From the NCBI GenBank assembly GCA_030710605.1, contig CP092863.1, forward strand, positions 138,354,994 through 138,418,993: 64,000 nt of DNA. Reading direction: 5' to 3'. Positions 1-9,796 of this stretch are shown here, in pieces (the first letter of the stretch is position 1; each line of letters begins with the position of its first letter). Made by a program: the position numbers and the translations under genes. The notes beneath the pieces are model-generated. The model was given only the letters and a program-made list of their open reading frames with translations, did not search any database and had not been told where the DNA came from. The DNA is from Cordylochernes scorpioides (Eukaryota > Arthropoda > Arachnida > Pseudoscorpiones > Chernetidae).

Positions 1-165
1 AGAGAATTGTTTTAACAAATGTTCGCTAGACAAACCTTTACTCGGGTAAAACCCCAGGCGAAGCCGAGTACGTTTTATAAGTTTATAGGGAATTGTTTTA
101 ACAAATGTTCGTTAGACAAACATTCACTCGGGTAAAACCCGGGCGAAGCCGGGCACATCCGCTAG
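1..165 (+). mobile_element. Helitron 3' ends, partial tandem
   Basis: There are two tandem Helitron-type 3' termini; the second is complete. It has a CCCGG/CCGGG hairpin at about 138-153, an 8-nt spacer and CTAG at 162-165, followed by T. This hairpin plus CTRR layout is the standard Helitron 3' end. No Rep/helicase coding is present. Confidence 0.65.
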
Positions 166-964
166 TCTATCTATATTAATAAAATGCAAATTTCATAAGT
201 GGTGTTCGCTAAAAACTTTCGTTACAATGCATCAATTTCGACCAAATTTTCAACATTTATGTAAAACGAGATGGAGCAGGTTTTGCTTAACATCAAAATA
301 TTTTTCCTAACATTAACATGCGTAACTTCGCTCTTATCGATTAAATACAAAAAAAATCAACAGAGTTAATTTTATTTATATAAAATACAAAATTAAATTT
401 CAACAGAGTTATTTTTTTTACATACTAGCTAATAATCTCAATCTAAAAAAATATTCAATCTATATTAATAAAATGGAAATTTCATAAGTGGTGTTCGCTA
501 AAAACTTTCGTTACAATGCATCAATTTCGACCAAATTTTCAACATTTATGTAAAACGAGATGGAGCAGGTTTTGCTTAACATCAAAATATTTTTCCTAAC
601 ATTAACATGCGTAACTTCGCTCTTATCGATTAAATACAAAAAAAAATCAACAGAGTTAATTTTATTTATATAAAATACAAAATTAAATTTCAACAGAGTT
701 AATTTTTTTACATACACACTAGCTAATAATCTCAATCTAAAAAAAATATTCAAAACAAGCAATTTTAAGATAACACCATATGTAAAACAGTCGGCCAAGA
801 AAACAACAACGATATTACATCTTTCTCACATATTCACACACAATCTTGATTAATAATTAAAACTAATCATTAACATTGTTTATTATACTTCATAATATAT
901 AATATTCGTTAGGCAAACTTTCACTCGGATAAAACCCGGGCGAAGCCGGGTACACATCCGCTAG
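166..964 (+). mobile_element. Non-autonomous Helitron with duplicated 5' part
   Basis: It starts with TC directly after the preceding CTAG and ends with an ACCCGG/CCGGGT hairpin and CTAG at 961-964. The first roughly 290 bp are tandemly duplicated (166-455 and 456-760). It holds no protein of its own; short minus-strand open frames here are AT-rich noise. Confidence 0.6.
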
Positions 965-1851
965 TATATATATAAAAATGTCTGTCTGTGTGTGTGTTCT
1001 CTATAGATTCAAAAACCATACATCCAATCGCCGTGAAATTTTGGGATATTATTAGGTATATCCCCGGAAAGGTTTTCGAAAAATAATTTCTTGAATATCT
1101 TGAATATCCTTAGAGTTATTTGCAGATTTGTAGCTTTAACTCGCAAGCAGCGCCACCTTGCGACGGAGATAGGCTTAGGTCTGCCCCACCCCCTGTCGAG
1201 AAGAGAAAATGTAATCGTCCGGCCGCCGGCCGGATGGACAGTCCAAGTACCCACCGACCAATCAGAGGGGTCAGGATGTCCTGGCGCGCGGGGGCAGAGT
1301 TGGTGACACAGCTGTGCCAAGTAGACAAGAAAAAAAGGCTCGGCGGGAACTTCGTCCATCTTCCATAAACGACCATGATTTTATTCAACATATCGAGTAT
1401 TTTTCAAGGGACCGGGAAAAAATGTTCACTAGATAAAATGATGATTTTGTAATGTAGAAAATTAGGAAAGCCAAAATTCAGAATGACATGGCACACAGGG
1501 ACCGGGAAAAAATGATCACTTTATCGAGAGATTCAAATATACGAGTTTCAAATTATCAAAATATATCTATTATTTTCGAGTATTTTTCAAGGGACCGGGA
1601 AAAAATGTTCACTAGATAAAACGCTGATTTTGTAATGTAGAAAATTAGGAAAGCCAAAATTCAGAATGACACGGCACACAGGGACCGGGAAAAAATGATC
1701 ACTTTATCGAGAGATTCAAATTTACCAGTTTCAAATTATCAAAATATATCTATTATTTTTTTATAAGTTTATAGAGAATTGTTTTAACAAATGTTCGTTA
1801 GACAAACCTTTACTCGGGTAAAACCCGGGCAAAGCCGGGTACATCCGCTAG
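965..1851 (+). mobile_element. Non-autonomous Helitron carrying a GC-rich insert
   Basis: It opens with TA and TGTC microsatellite sequence and ends with a hairpin and CTAG at 1848-1851. An internal module containing GGGACCGGGAAAAAATG is repeated about 170 bp apart. Compared with the related copy at 49746-50385, it has gained a GC-rich block (1140-1365). Confidence 0.6.
1140..1365. other. GC-rich segment, possible captured promoter
   Basis: About 225 bp of high GC inside an AT-rich Helitron, absent from the sister Helitron at 49746. It contains a canonical CCAAT box in CGACCAATCAGAG near 1255. Both strands are open only because stop codons are rare in GC-rich DNA. Capture of a host promoter or exon is an inference. 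Confidence 0.4.
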
Positions 1852-1864
1852 TATATATATATAG

Positions 1865-2255
1865 ATTAAAAATAAAGAAGGCATTTCCTGACCACGAGCA
1901 CATGTGCTTTTTAGATGGCAGAGCGCCATCTAGTGGAGAAAAAATAAACTAAAAGTTTATTTAGCTTGCTCCGTGATATTTGGCCAACCCAATATCTTGA
2001 TAAATCACGAAAAGCCATCCACGAACGCGTTTCGCGCTGTTGGCGCTCGTCAGCGTGGAGTAGGCCATAACCACTGCGACCAAAAAGATTTTTGGCCCCA
2101 GGGGCTTCTTGAGAAATCAAGAAATGGGTATTTAAGGCCAAATTTGCGTAAATACGCTTAACACATGAAAAAAGAAGAGAAAAAAAAAAGTGGGTCAGGT
2201 GTTGATATTAAAAATAAAGAAGGCATTTCCTGACCACGAGCACATGTGCTTTTTA
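1865..2255 (-). mobile_element. Retrozyme-like hammerhead element (subfamily 1)
   Basis: A direct repeat of about 48 bp (from 1865 and from 2207, spacing 342 bp) brackets a unit containing a complete hammerhead motif on the minus strand and a short hairpin GATGGC/GCCATC. There is no coding capacity. A monomer plus a partial second monomer with one ribozyme is the layout of retrozymes and Penelope-like pLTRs. The related subfamily at 20567-21020 has the same order of parts. Confidence 0.6.
2019..2058 (-). ncRNA. Hammerhead ribozyme, type I, palindromic stem III
   Basis: Reading the minus strand: stem I CCACG paired with CGTGG, core CTGACGA, stem II GCGC with CAACA loop and GCGC, then GAAA, the self-complementary ACGCGT as stem III, and U17 before cleavage. 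All fixed core positions (CUGANGA, GAAA, UH) are present. A palindromic stem III this short implies that the dimer is the active form. Self-cleavage is inferred. Confidence 0.72.
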
Positions 2256-2261
2256 TATATA

Positions 2262-2416
2262 CAGTTAAACTTGTCTATAGCGCCCCCTCTAAATAGCGCT
2301 TCCCTCTCTATAGCGCCCAATTTTAAATACCGATGAGATTTACATTAAAAGTGACCTGTTTATAGCACCCTATTTTGGTGAGTCCCAAGAGGGGGCGCTA
2401 TAGACAGGTTTAACTG
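2262..2416. mobile_element. MITE, TIR CAGTTAAACCTGTCTATAGC
   Basis: 155 bp with inverted ends around CAGTTAAAC and flanking TA dinucleotides (2260-2261, 2417-2418), as for Tc/pogo-type MITEs. A long relative is at 21819-22163. Confidence 0.75.
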
Positions 2417-2713
2417 TATATATATATTTTTTTTGATGACTCAAGTTGATGAATTACTTTTGCATCTCCATTGTTAGGCGATTTTAATTCCTTAATCTTA
2501 AAAATTGCAATAATGATCACGGTATCTAAGTATATACTCTTTACATTTTATAGGCCATTGGATATATTCTGAAATTTTTATTTATATATATCAAAGACGA
2601 ATATTTTAAATACTTTGTGTAGCTTACTTTCCAAGATATTATCAAAAATATTTTTGGAAAATAATCATAGTTTTTTTTTAGCATTTTTTTACTTGTACCT
2701 CTCTGTAAATATA
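2417..2713. other. AT-rich spacer
   Basis: No recognisable gene or repeat; conserved in copy 2 at 52662-52961. Confidence 0.5.
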
Positions 2714-2931
2714 CACACTCATGGAAAAAACTTAAGAAGGTAGTACCTTTTACCATGTATATCGGGATTCAGACTATAACTCTGAAAGATATTACAGTGA
2801 CCTTTATTGAAGACACACGATATAACCAAGTGTGAACAAAATTGCCTCCGTCTCCTTCACAGAAAAAAAAAAAAAAAAGACCACCGACCACTTCAAAAAC
2901 TTTTCACTTCCTTAAGTTTTGTCCATGAGTG
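2714..2931. mobile_element. MITE, TIR CACTCATGGACAAAAC
   Basis: 218 bp with inverted termini related to CACTCATGGACAAAAC and flanking TA. Relatives lie at 11432, 13866, 23784, 35996, 52962 and 61461. Confidence 0.7.
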
Positions 2932-3375
2932 TAACATGGCACGAAAAATGATTTTTAGAAAATAGCTCTAAAACTATGCCAAGGTTCAAAAAGAGTTGTA
3001 TGGAGAGTAAGATTAATTAAGTTGATTTTTCTATAATCACATTTTCTAATTGGAAATATGCAAATTAGCCCATTATTTTGCAAATTTACATATTTAGGAG
3101 TCAAAAATTTTGATAGCGACTAATTTTACTTATATATCCTGTTTAAAATTGAATTCAGGTCAAATATTATAAGATTTTTAAAAGAATCAAACAAAGCAAA
3201 CATACATTTCCTTTTTATTTACATACGATTTGTTATATAAACCATGAAATTTAAATAGATATTTATTCTATATACATTAGGGTAAAAATTCACTCTGGGA
3301 AAGACTTGGAACATTGGTCTTGTATATTTTTGTGTGTGAGTCTATATATATTATGTACAAAAGAAAAAAAATCTA
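2932..3375. other. AT-rich non-coding stretch
   Basis: No gene or known repeat seen. The sequence is collinear with copy 2. Confidence 0.5.
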
Positions 3376-3612
3376 CGGATAATTTTGTTAAGAAGAGATC
3401 AAAGGTAAGAGCGACCAGTTTCTTTATTGAAGAGGTGTTAGCTTGGCAAGTTTTCGTATAATAACGTCTTTTAATAGGCTGTAATACGAAAACAAGAAAC
3501 TCATTAAATTCGTATTACAGTCTGTTCAAGAACGTTACTGTCTTAAAGCTCTCCAAGCTCATACCTCTTCAATAAAGAAAAAAAATCGTCTCTATTTATC
3601 CTCTTCTTAGCA
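3376..3612. mobile_element. Foldback MITE downstream of the kinase gene
   Basis: Two imperfect inverted arms of about 70 bp (3419-3489 and 3512-3580), with outer inverted ends near AAGAAGAG, separated by about 20 bp. It could form a hairpin just 3' of the minus-strand kinase gene. Confidence 0.55.
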
Positions 3613-3690
3613 GAGTCTATATATATACAAATTTGCTTATAATTGATTGAAGTATTAAAATCGTATATTTAGCAGAGTGTATTTTTAGAA

Positions 3691-4686
3691 CTATTGGTTT
3701 TTATTTACAGAATCAAGATGCAATTGAGTCAATTCTTTAAATTCATTAAATAATTGCTTACAATATATAATATTTCTTTCTTGCGTGAGCCAAGTTTGTA
3801 TAAAATGTTGGGTAGCAGGATCTGATATAGAAATCATCCATTTGAGGAGCTCAATAATCGCCTGGGTGTTAGTTTGTGGAAAGAAATCCTGCCATTCCCC
3901 TCTAGTGATGATGTGACGGTAGTCTACAGTAGATACTTCAAGTCTAGAGAAGTAGACACTATGGTCTACAATGGCCCGTGACTCGGATAATCCCACAATA
4001 GTGACTTTGTAGCCTGTAGGAACGATGCGGAAAGTTTTACGATTAACGACGAAGATCTGCTGTTCGTTACAAGGTACTAGGCAAACATTATGACTATGCA
4101 AATTTCGATGTTCAAACTGTAAGTCATTCTCAGAAGCCGCTAGCGCAAGAGTTAACTGGAATACAATATCTGTGATATCGGCGAAAGACAAAGAAGTACA
4201 TCTTTCTAGGGGTGTTCCAGCATATTCAAGTTGGATCACCAAGAACCATTTCTGGAACCTGATATCTTCCCTAGTATCTAGTTCATAATCACAGATCATA
4301 TGGAAACCATTAATTTTGCAGAAGGCCGAAGTCCTGTTAACAGATCCCTGTCTCAAATTCGACAATTGCCTGGCCAACAACATCTCACCAATCAATTTCT
4401 GCAAACTTCCCGAGTATTCTTGAGCGATATCGATTATTTTATATACATCGAGACCCAATCTGTAGAACTTGTGTCTACCCATTGAAATAGGCTTCAGATT
4501 TTCAAATTGCTCATCAAATAGGTTTCCAAATGATCCTGTAAATATGCAAAGTTTCATTAAGTAATTAAAATCATCTTCATTCTTGGTTGAAATGTTTAAA
4601 ATGGTCGTTTGGCTCTCATTTCTTTCTTTCTTTTTTTCATATTCTTTCTCTTCCCCATCTTCATCGTTGTATTTTCTTTTCAACAT
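3691..4686 (-). CDS. Haspin-like pseudokinase, copy 1
   Basis: 331 residues, no introns. The frame opens at a TTG at 4695, but the first ATG is at 4686 with a purine at -3 and an upstream in-frame stop at 4708-4710, so I start there. A basic/acidic N-tail is followed by a haspin-family kinase domain: retained lysine (VYKIIDI, about residue 83), the alpha-C glutamate (GEMLLARQL, about 101), hinge region LVIQLEYAG, and FEHRNLHSHN at the catalytic loop. In haspins the loop is HRDLHWGN and the metal motif is DYT; here the aspartates are replaced (HRN near 195, VGL near 231-233) and no glycine-rich loop is seen. It is therefore a predicted inactive kinase, perhaps a scaffold or binding protein. 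It lacks the long N-terminal region of full haspin. An LTR relic lies about 70 bp upstream. The family assignment is firm; function is unknown. Confidence 0.8.
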   Translation of the reverse strand: MLKRKYNDEDGEEKEYEKKKERNESQTTILNISTKNEDDFNYLMKLCIFTGSFGNLFDEQFENLKPISMGRHKFYRLGLDVYKIIDIAQEYSGSLQKLIGEMLLARQLSNLRQGSVNRTSAFCKINGFHMICDYELDTREDIRFQKWFLVIQLEYAGTPLERCTSLSFADITDIVFQLTLALAASENDLQFEHRNLHSHNVCLVPCNEQQIFVVNRKTFRIVPTGYKVTIVGLSESRAIVDHSVYFSRLEVSTVDYRHIITRGEWQDFFPQTNTQAIIELLKWMISISDPATQHFIQTWLTQERNIIYCKQLFNEFKELTQLHLDSVNKNQ

Positions 4687-4756
4687 ATCAAACAAACGTT
4701 TATCTATTTAAAAAGAGGAAAATTTGTGAAAAATATTTGTAAAAATTAATATATAT

Positions 4757-4835
4757 TGTAGCGTAGAAATCAAGTCTTTGTATATCTGAAGATGTGAAAG
4801 TATTTATTAACGTCACGGCGACTAGTCGACAATTG
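4757..4835 (-). mobile_element. Gypsy LTR relic upstream of the kinase
   Basis: About 79 bp match the last third of the LTR of the gypsy family at 44365-49745 (TGTAGCGTAGAAATCAAG start, CGTCACGGCGAC core), diverged and in the kinase's orientation. It contains an AATAAATAC TATA-like element. It may be a bystander or may supply promoter elements. Confidence 0.7.
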
Positions 4836-4959
4836 AGAGAGAAAATATACAAATTAATAGCTATAAATAAAAAACAAAAAATAAAAAAAAAATCGTAATT
4901 TTTGTAAATTAGTACATTATTATTTTACATAATTAATTCTGCTATTGTCTGATATCTAG

Positions 4960-5481
4960 AACCACTCACGCACGGCAACCCTAGACGCATGGACGGAGGT
5001 TTATTGCCGGGACCACTCCAACAGACACCTGAGGAGAATAGCCCATACTCCAGACCGGCTGCTCCAATTCCTCCCTAAGGTCTTCCCTGGAGAAGTCACC
5101 ACCACCTTACTTACAGGACATGGTCATGTTCGGGCAGACTTGGTTCTCTGGCGTCCTGGGGAAGACCCATCTTGCCCACATTGTATGGAGGAACAACAGA
5201 CTGTGGACCACCTTCTATTCAGATGCCCTGCTTTCGTGCGACACAGAATGCAGACAGCCCTGCTGCTTGGGAAGACCTCCTTCGACCCAGTCTCGTTGGC
5301 TGGACTCCCGGGTTCTCTGCAGGCATGGAACTTCCTGACCAGCTGGTTCGGCTCTGCAATTGGCTCTATGTAAATATAATCTAGAGTAACTGGTTTCTAC
5401 TAGTTAGCTGGACAGCCCGGGCAGTTGGCGTTTCTTGCGCTCCAGGGGCCTGGGTTATCTTTATTTCTCTCTATTTCTTGC
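4960..5481 (+). mobile_element. 5'-truncated LINE (family 1) with C-terminal zinc-knuckle remnant
   Basis: It is flanked by the 12-bp target duplication TCTGATATCTAG (4948-4959 and 5482-5493). The readable frame (about 5090-5373) ends in the zinc-binding tail of a non-LTR pol: CPHCMEEQQTVDHLLFRC. An upstream frame (LRRIAHTPDRLLQFLP) is offset by small indels. The 3' UTR contains GCGCTCCAGGGGCCTGGG. Only the extreme 3' end was inserted, as in abortive target-primed reverse transcription. It is present in both segment copies, so it predates their split. Confidence 0.75.
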
Positions 5482-5493
5482 TCTGATATCTAG

Positions 5494-5940
5494 CAAGAGT
5501 CTTAAACATTATTTGACGCACTGTGTATGTAAAATAAATGGTGCATTCGTTGTCTGGAGTTGTCCGCAATCACGAACATAATTCAATGGGAAGGACAATT
5601 TTTGAGATGATAACTGTTTATTTTTTAAAGGTATTCGATAAGGGAGGTTTTACTGTATATCAATAAAGAATAATAAATTAATTGATGAGGATGATATTGG
5701 ATAGTTACGCTTTACTTTTGGCAATTGGTGTATATTGGAAGTGTTTTTTTTTTAATACCGCAATCTTGACATTCATTATAACATTATATAATCAACAACA
5801 TTACTTCAATTATTATTATAACATTATTAGAATCAATAGAGATCTGTATATTGTTTAGGGAGAAGACGCGTAGAAACCAGAACTTGAATTAACAGAGTGA
5901 ATAAGAAATTAAGCCAATCATGATACATAAGCAAATAATA
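5494..5940. other. AT-rich spacer
   Basis: No gene seen. It contains a weak MITE-like end (GGAGGTTTTACTGTATA near 5643) and the empty site for mariner B, which sits at the matching place in copy 2. Confidence 0.45.
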
Positions 5941-7260
5941 CACAGTGTGGCAAATAAATTTTAAGACTCGCGCTAGATAAAAGCCAATAGCAGAACCAGT
6001 TATGAAATTGCGCATGCGTATATATATTCAAAGTCTTATCTAGCGCGTGGCTTTGTTTCAGCCATTTTGGTTAACTCTTTAAAACCATACAGGCGATTTT
6101 TGAAAAGTAAAAATTTTTGTTCGTCGGAATTCTGAGATGGAACAGAGAGCGGTCATTAAATTTAATGCAAAACTTGGTAGAAGTGCATCGGAAACATATA
6201 TTTTGATGAAGAAAGTTTATGGTACGTTATGTTTGGTTAAATCAAATGTTTTCATTTGGCACAAACGTTTTTCGGATGGAAGAAATACGCTAGAAGATGA
6301 TAAGCATAATGGACGATCAAGTTCTTCGAAGACACCAGAAAGTATAGAAAAAGTGCGAGAATTTGTTGCAAACAATCGCAGTGCATCCCAGAGAATGATG
6401 GCAGAGGTTTTACACATCAACAAAGAAACGATTCGAACCATTCTGCATGAAGATTTGGGTAAAACTAAAGTCTGTGCTAAATTTGTTCCACACACTTTAA
6501 CGGGCGAGCAGAAATCATTGAAAATTGCACATTGCAGGGACATCATTTCTGCCTATGAAAATGATTCAAACTTTCTGAAATCAATTGTTACGGGTGATGA
6601 AACATGGTGATTTCAGTATGACCCAAAGACAAAGCGCCAAAGTGCCGAATGGAAGTCAAAAAACTCTCCACAAGCCAAAAAAAAAAAAAACACGAAAGTG
6701 CCATCAAAAATCAAAACAATGCTGATTACCTTTTTCGATAGTAGAGGTATTATCCACAAAGAATTTGTTCCCGCTGGACAAACCATTACTGGAGAGTATT
6801 ATTTAAACGTTTTGAAACGCTTGATTGCCAGAATTCGTCGCATTCGTCCAGAATATCGCGATGAAGACAGTTAGTGTTTGCTTCATGATAATGCACCGAG
6901 TCACTCCTCACTCATTGTTCGTCGCTTTTTGGCCAAAAACAACGTCTGTGTGTTGAATCATCCACCGTACTCGCCTGATTTAGCACCATGTGACTTTTAT
7001 TTATTCCCAAAAATAAAATTGAAGTTAAAAGGTTTTTTTTAAAAATGATATCCCGACCATCCAGACAGCTGCGACGAGCACTTTGGAGGCGATTCCTCAA
7101 AGTGGCCTGCAAGAGGCATTTAATTACTTATTAAATCATTGTAACATATGTATTGAATCCGGAGGGGATTATTTTGAATAAAAAAAATAGTAGAAATTGA
7201 ATTAGCTTGTGTCTGATTTATTTTACAAACCCATTCTTAAAAATTATTTGCCACACTGTG
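5941..7260 (+). mobile_element. Mariner element A (DD34D)
   Basis: 1320 bp with near-perfect 26-bp inverted ends starting CACAGTGTGGCAAATAA (one mismatch), flanked by TA at 5939-5940 and 7261-7262. Copy 2 of the segment shows the empty site with a single TA, so insertion followed or accompanied divergence of the copies. Confidence 0.93.
6137..7181 (+). pseudogene. Mariner transposase, broken
   Basis: A DD34D mariner transposase of about 348 codons. The N-terminal paired-like HTH region (MEQRAVIKFNAKLGRSASET), linker FVPHTLTGEQK and catalytic residues are visible: D154 in TGDETW, D251 in HDNAPSH, D286 in PDLAPCDF, with 34 residues between the last two. It is broken by TGA at 6608-6610, TAG at 6872-6874 and a frameshift in the T-run near 7035; the C-terminus (GGDYFE) then reads to TAA at 7179. 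It would be non-functional as written. Confidence 0.9.
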
Positions 7261-7262
7261 TA

Positions 7263-7567
7263 TATTGGATATTCTATTGGAAGTGTGTCTTGATGTTGCT
7301 TATAAACTCTAGATGTTTGAGATGTATCCCGTTTTAAATCCATTTAGGGTCTTAAAGGTTCTTCCTTAGTTCGAGACTCTTGTCAGAGAAGCTTTATCTC
7401 AAATTATAGAAATGACTTGCAAAGAGTATCGTTTTATTAAGGTCTATAACTTGAAAGCTGTTTTGAGTTAAAAAGGTTTCTTCGACTGGCTTAAACTACT
7501 CTAATATGATATTCATATTCGTGAGATAGAGTAGAGAACCTATATGAGCAAACATCTCTCAACAAAG
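7263..7567. other. Unannotated spacer
   Basis: No gene or recognisable repeat; collinear in copy 2. Confidence 0.45.
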
Positions 7568-8262
7568 ATTCTACTGTATATGTTATGGGGGAATCTATAC
7601 ATAAACACGACTATAGATATAATCAAGGAGACTTCCCCAACGCCGAAGACTCTTCTTCTAGACGATCAGGGAGTCTTCATTTTCTTCCCTCACTCATCAA
7701 GGCTCGGGAAGAGCTTGTAAATGAATGTCTTGGTTGACGCTGCTTCCCTGCATAAAAAAAAAGAAACATAATATATCAGCAATTCCTTTAGCATAAGACG
7801 AAAAGTCTTGATAAAGGCTCTTTTTATGATGATGATACTTATATCAAGTACGTCATGATAATTATTGTGGGTAGTTAGCGACTTCTTTTACTGTAAGTGC
7901 ACCACATGTCTACACATGTTGAAAGCAGTTCGACTTTTGTTGACTCATCGCTAGATTTCCTATTATCAATGATCTGCTCTCTGGAGGGAGTAGATCTCTT
8001 TACAAAGGATCATCCAGCGACCATCTGACCTACAGGGCTACTGGCTCTTCGGACAAGGGATGGATAACGATGCCCTTCTCGCGTCAACCAAGACGTCCAT
8101 TTACAAGCTCTTCCCGAGCCTTGATCAGTGAGGTAAGAAAATGAAGACTCCCTGATCGTCTAGAAGAGGAATCTTCGGCGTTGGGGAAGTCTTCTTGATT
8201 GTATCTAATTGTAAATAGTCGTGTTTATGTATAGATGCCCCCATAACATATACAGTAGAACC
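7568..8262. repeat. Long inverted repeat made of two LINE tails
   Basis: Arms at about 7568-7740 and 8086-8262 are inverted copies separated by about 345 bp. The plus-strand arm region encodes a LINE C-terminal remnant (LFGQGMDNDALL near 8050), related to the element at 8461. The spacer holds a minus-strand SINE fragment (7853-7935). The arms could form a hairpin in DNA or RNA. Confidence 0.7.
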
Positions 8263-9117
8263 TTTCTGTAAAAGATAACACCTAGTTGCAAAGCCAAAGT
8301 ATCCTTTAGGGAGAGGTGTCCACTTACCGGAGAGTTGCTAAAAAGTAAAAATACTCATTTTGACATTGAAAACTGTCCTTTGTGTGTATAGAGGTGTCTT
8401 CTAGCGCGCGTTTTCTCCCATGGAGGTTCTAATGTATTGTTGATAAAAACTGTCCTTTGTATATATATATATATATAGACAATTTAAACATTTTTATTGA
8501 TTATTTTAATCAAATTTTACAAAGGTGGAAAAATAAAAGAGTAAAAGGGCATATAAAGTGTAGGGGAATATATATACAAATATCTTCAGCAAGAAAGGCT
8601 TCACACCTTGAGAGAGTACTCCTCCAGACAAGGAAGGGGTCTTCTTGTACACTCCTCAGTTTTACGCCGAGGAAGTACCTATAGATGCGCGTCTTGGCAG
8701 ACGCCAGGATGGCCAGGGCGTCATCGTCTAGGCCATGCCCGAAGACCCAGCCTTGCAGGTCAGGGGGCCGCCCGATGATGGTAAATGCCTCCCGGATGAG
8801 AGGCCTGATGCAGCGGCAGGACCAGTACCGGTGAACCAGCGACAGGTCGCCGGATCCACAGGCGATGCAAGACTGTTGTGCCCATGCTGTATGGGCTGGA
8901 TGGGGCAGGGCGTGCAGAGCTAGCCTCACTGCCACGTCCGCGTTGTGCCCGGAGAAGGCGCAGCGCCGGAGCGACGACCAGACTGTCCTTTGTAGAGAGG
9001 TGTCCACTTACCAGTGAGTTGCAAAATATTAAAAATGACAATTTTGCTATTTAAAAATGTCCTTTGTGTGTTGAGAGGTGTCATCTCAGAGTGTCCTCTC
9101 ATGGAGGTTCTACTGTA
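8249..9117. mobile_element. MITE family P, interrupted by a LINE
   Basis: Begins CAGTAGAACC and ends GGAGGTTCTACTG; the internal 3' terminal module is partly repeated. The LINE at 8461-8981 interrupts it. The copy 2 counterpart (58639-59210) lacks the LINE but has extra tandem modules. Confidence 0.75.
8461..8981 (-). mobile_element. 5'-truncated LINE (family 3), copy-1 specific
   Basis: A minus-strand frame over about 8590-9007 encodes a non-LTR pol C-terminus with a zinc knuckle (CIACGSGDLSLVHRYWSC) and the conserved tail RPPDLQGWVFGHGLDDDAL. The 3' end is a TA microsatellite. The target duplication is ACTGTCCTTTGT (8449-8460, 8982-8993). Copy 2 has the uninterrupted MITE, which confirms the insertion. 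Confidence 0.85.
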
Positions 9118-9796
9118 AATCTTAACTCTTCTATATGTTGTTTTCTATTAACGGAGGTTACTAAAATTGTTTTAAAAATATAAAATCTACAATTTGTCTC
9201 TGCAACTAGGTTCCCTTTAGAGAAAGATTTTACCGTATTACTGGTATGGGCTAGTTTAAAATCCCTTTTTAACCCGAAAGCCCTCGCATGTTATAAAACT
9301 TGAATATACTAACCCTCGCTATATATAAATTTTAGCTAGTTATCCCCTATAGTTTATTAGCGTTATAGCAGTCAATAAACTACTAATGTACCCTCAACCA
9401 ATCAAATTGAAATTCCAGGCGCTGACTGAAGAATGCAGACGATGTTGTTAAGTCCGCCAGAATTCGCGCTCTCCATTGGGGTCATCAACTTGTTGGCCTA
9501 CTTGGCATTAATTGATATTTACGTTGATAGATGGCACCCGCCAGCATTAAATTAAACCATTATTAAGATCACTTCAGCCTCTTGGTGGCAATTTAGTTAG
9601 GTCACAGCACTCCTTCATATTTTTCATCGTTGCTGGTAATTGGCAAAATATGCAAAAAAAAAAAAAAATCTTTACCAATATGCATATTAGGAACCATTAA
9701 TATAGTGTCATCTGTATGTTTAATAAATCGATGCGTTCGAGATGTTGCGCGCCATCTGTTATGAGAAATTGAAACTATTCTAGACGCGTATGATTC
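9118..9796. other. Unique-looking stretch without a gene
   Basis: The part from 9400 to 9560 is less AT-rich and highly similar between copies, with a CCAAT motif (CAACCAATCAAATTG). No convincing ORF or splice sites. It may be regulatory or an unrecognised old repeat. Confidence 0.4.

Noticed and set aside
1009..1391. Overlapping open frames on both strands (up to 116 codons)
   Set aside because: They exist because the Helitron's captured block is GC-rich and poor in stop codons; no domain is seen and both strands are open alike.
8510..9007. A 165-codon host gene on the minus strand
   Set aside because: It is the C-terminus of a 5'-truncated LINE bracketed by a 12-bp target duplication and absent from segment copy 2.
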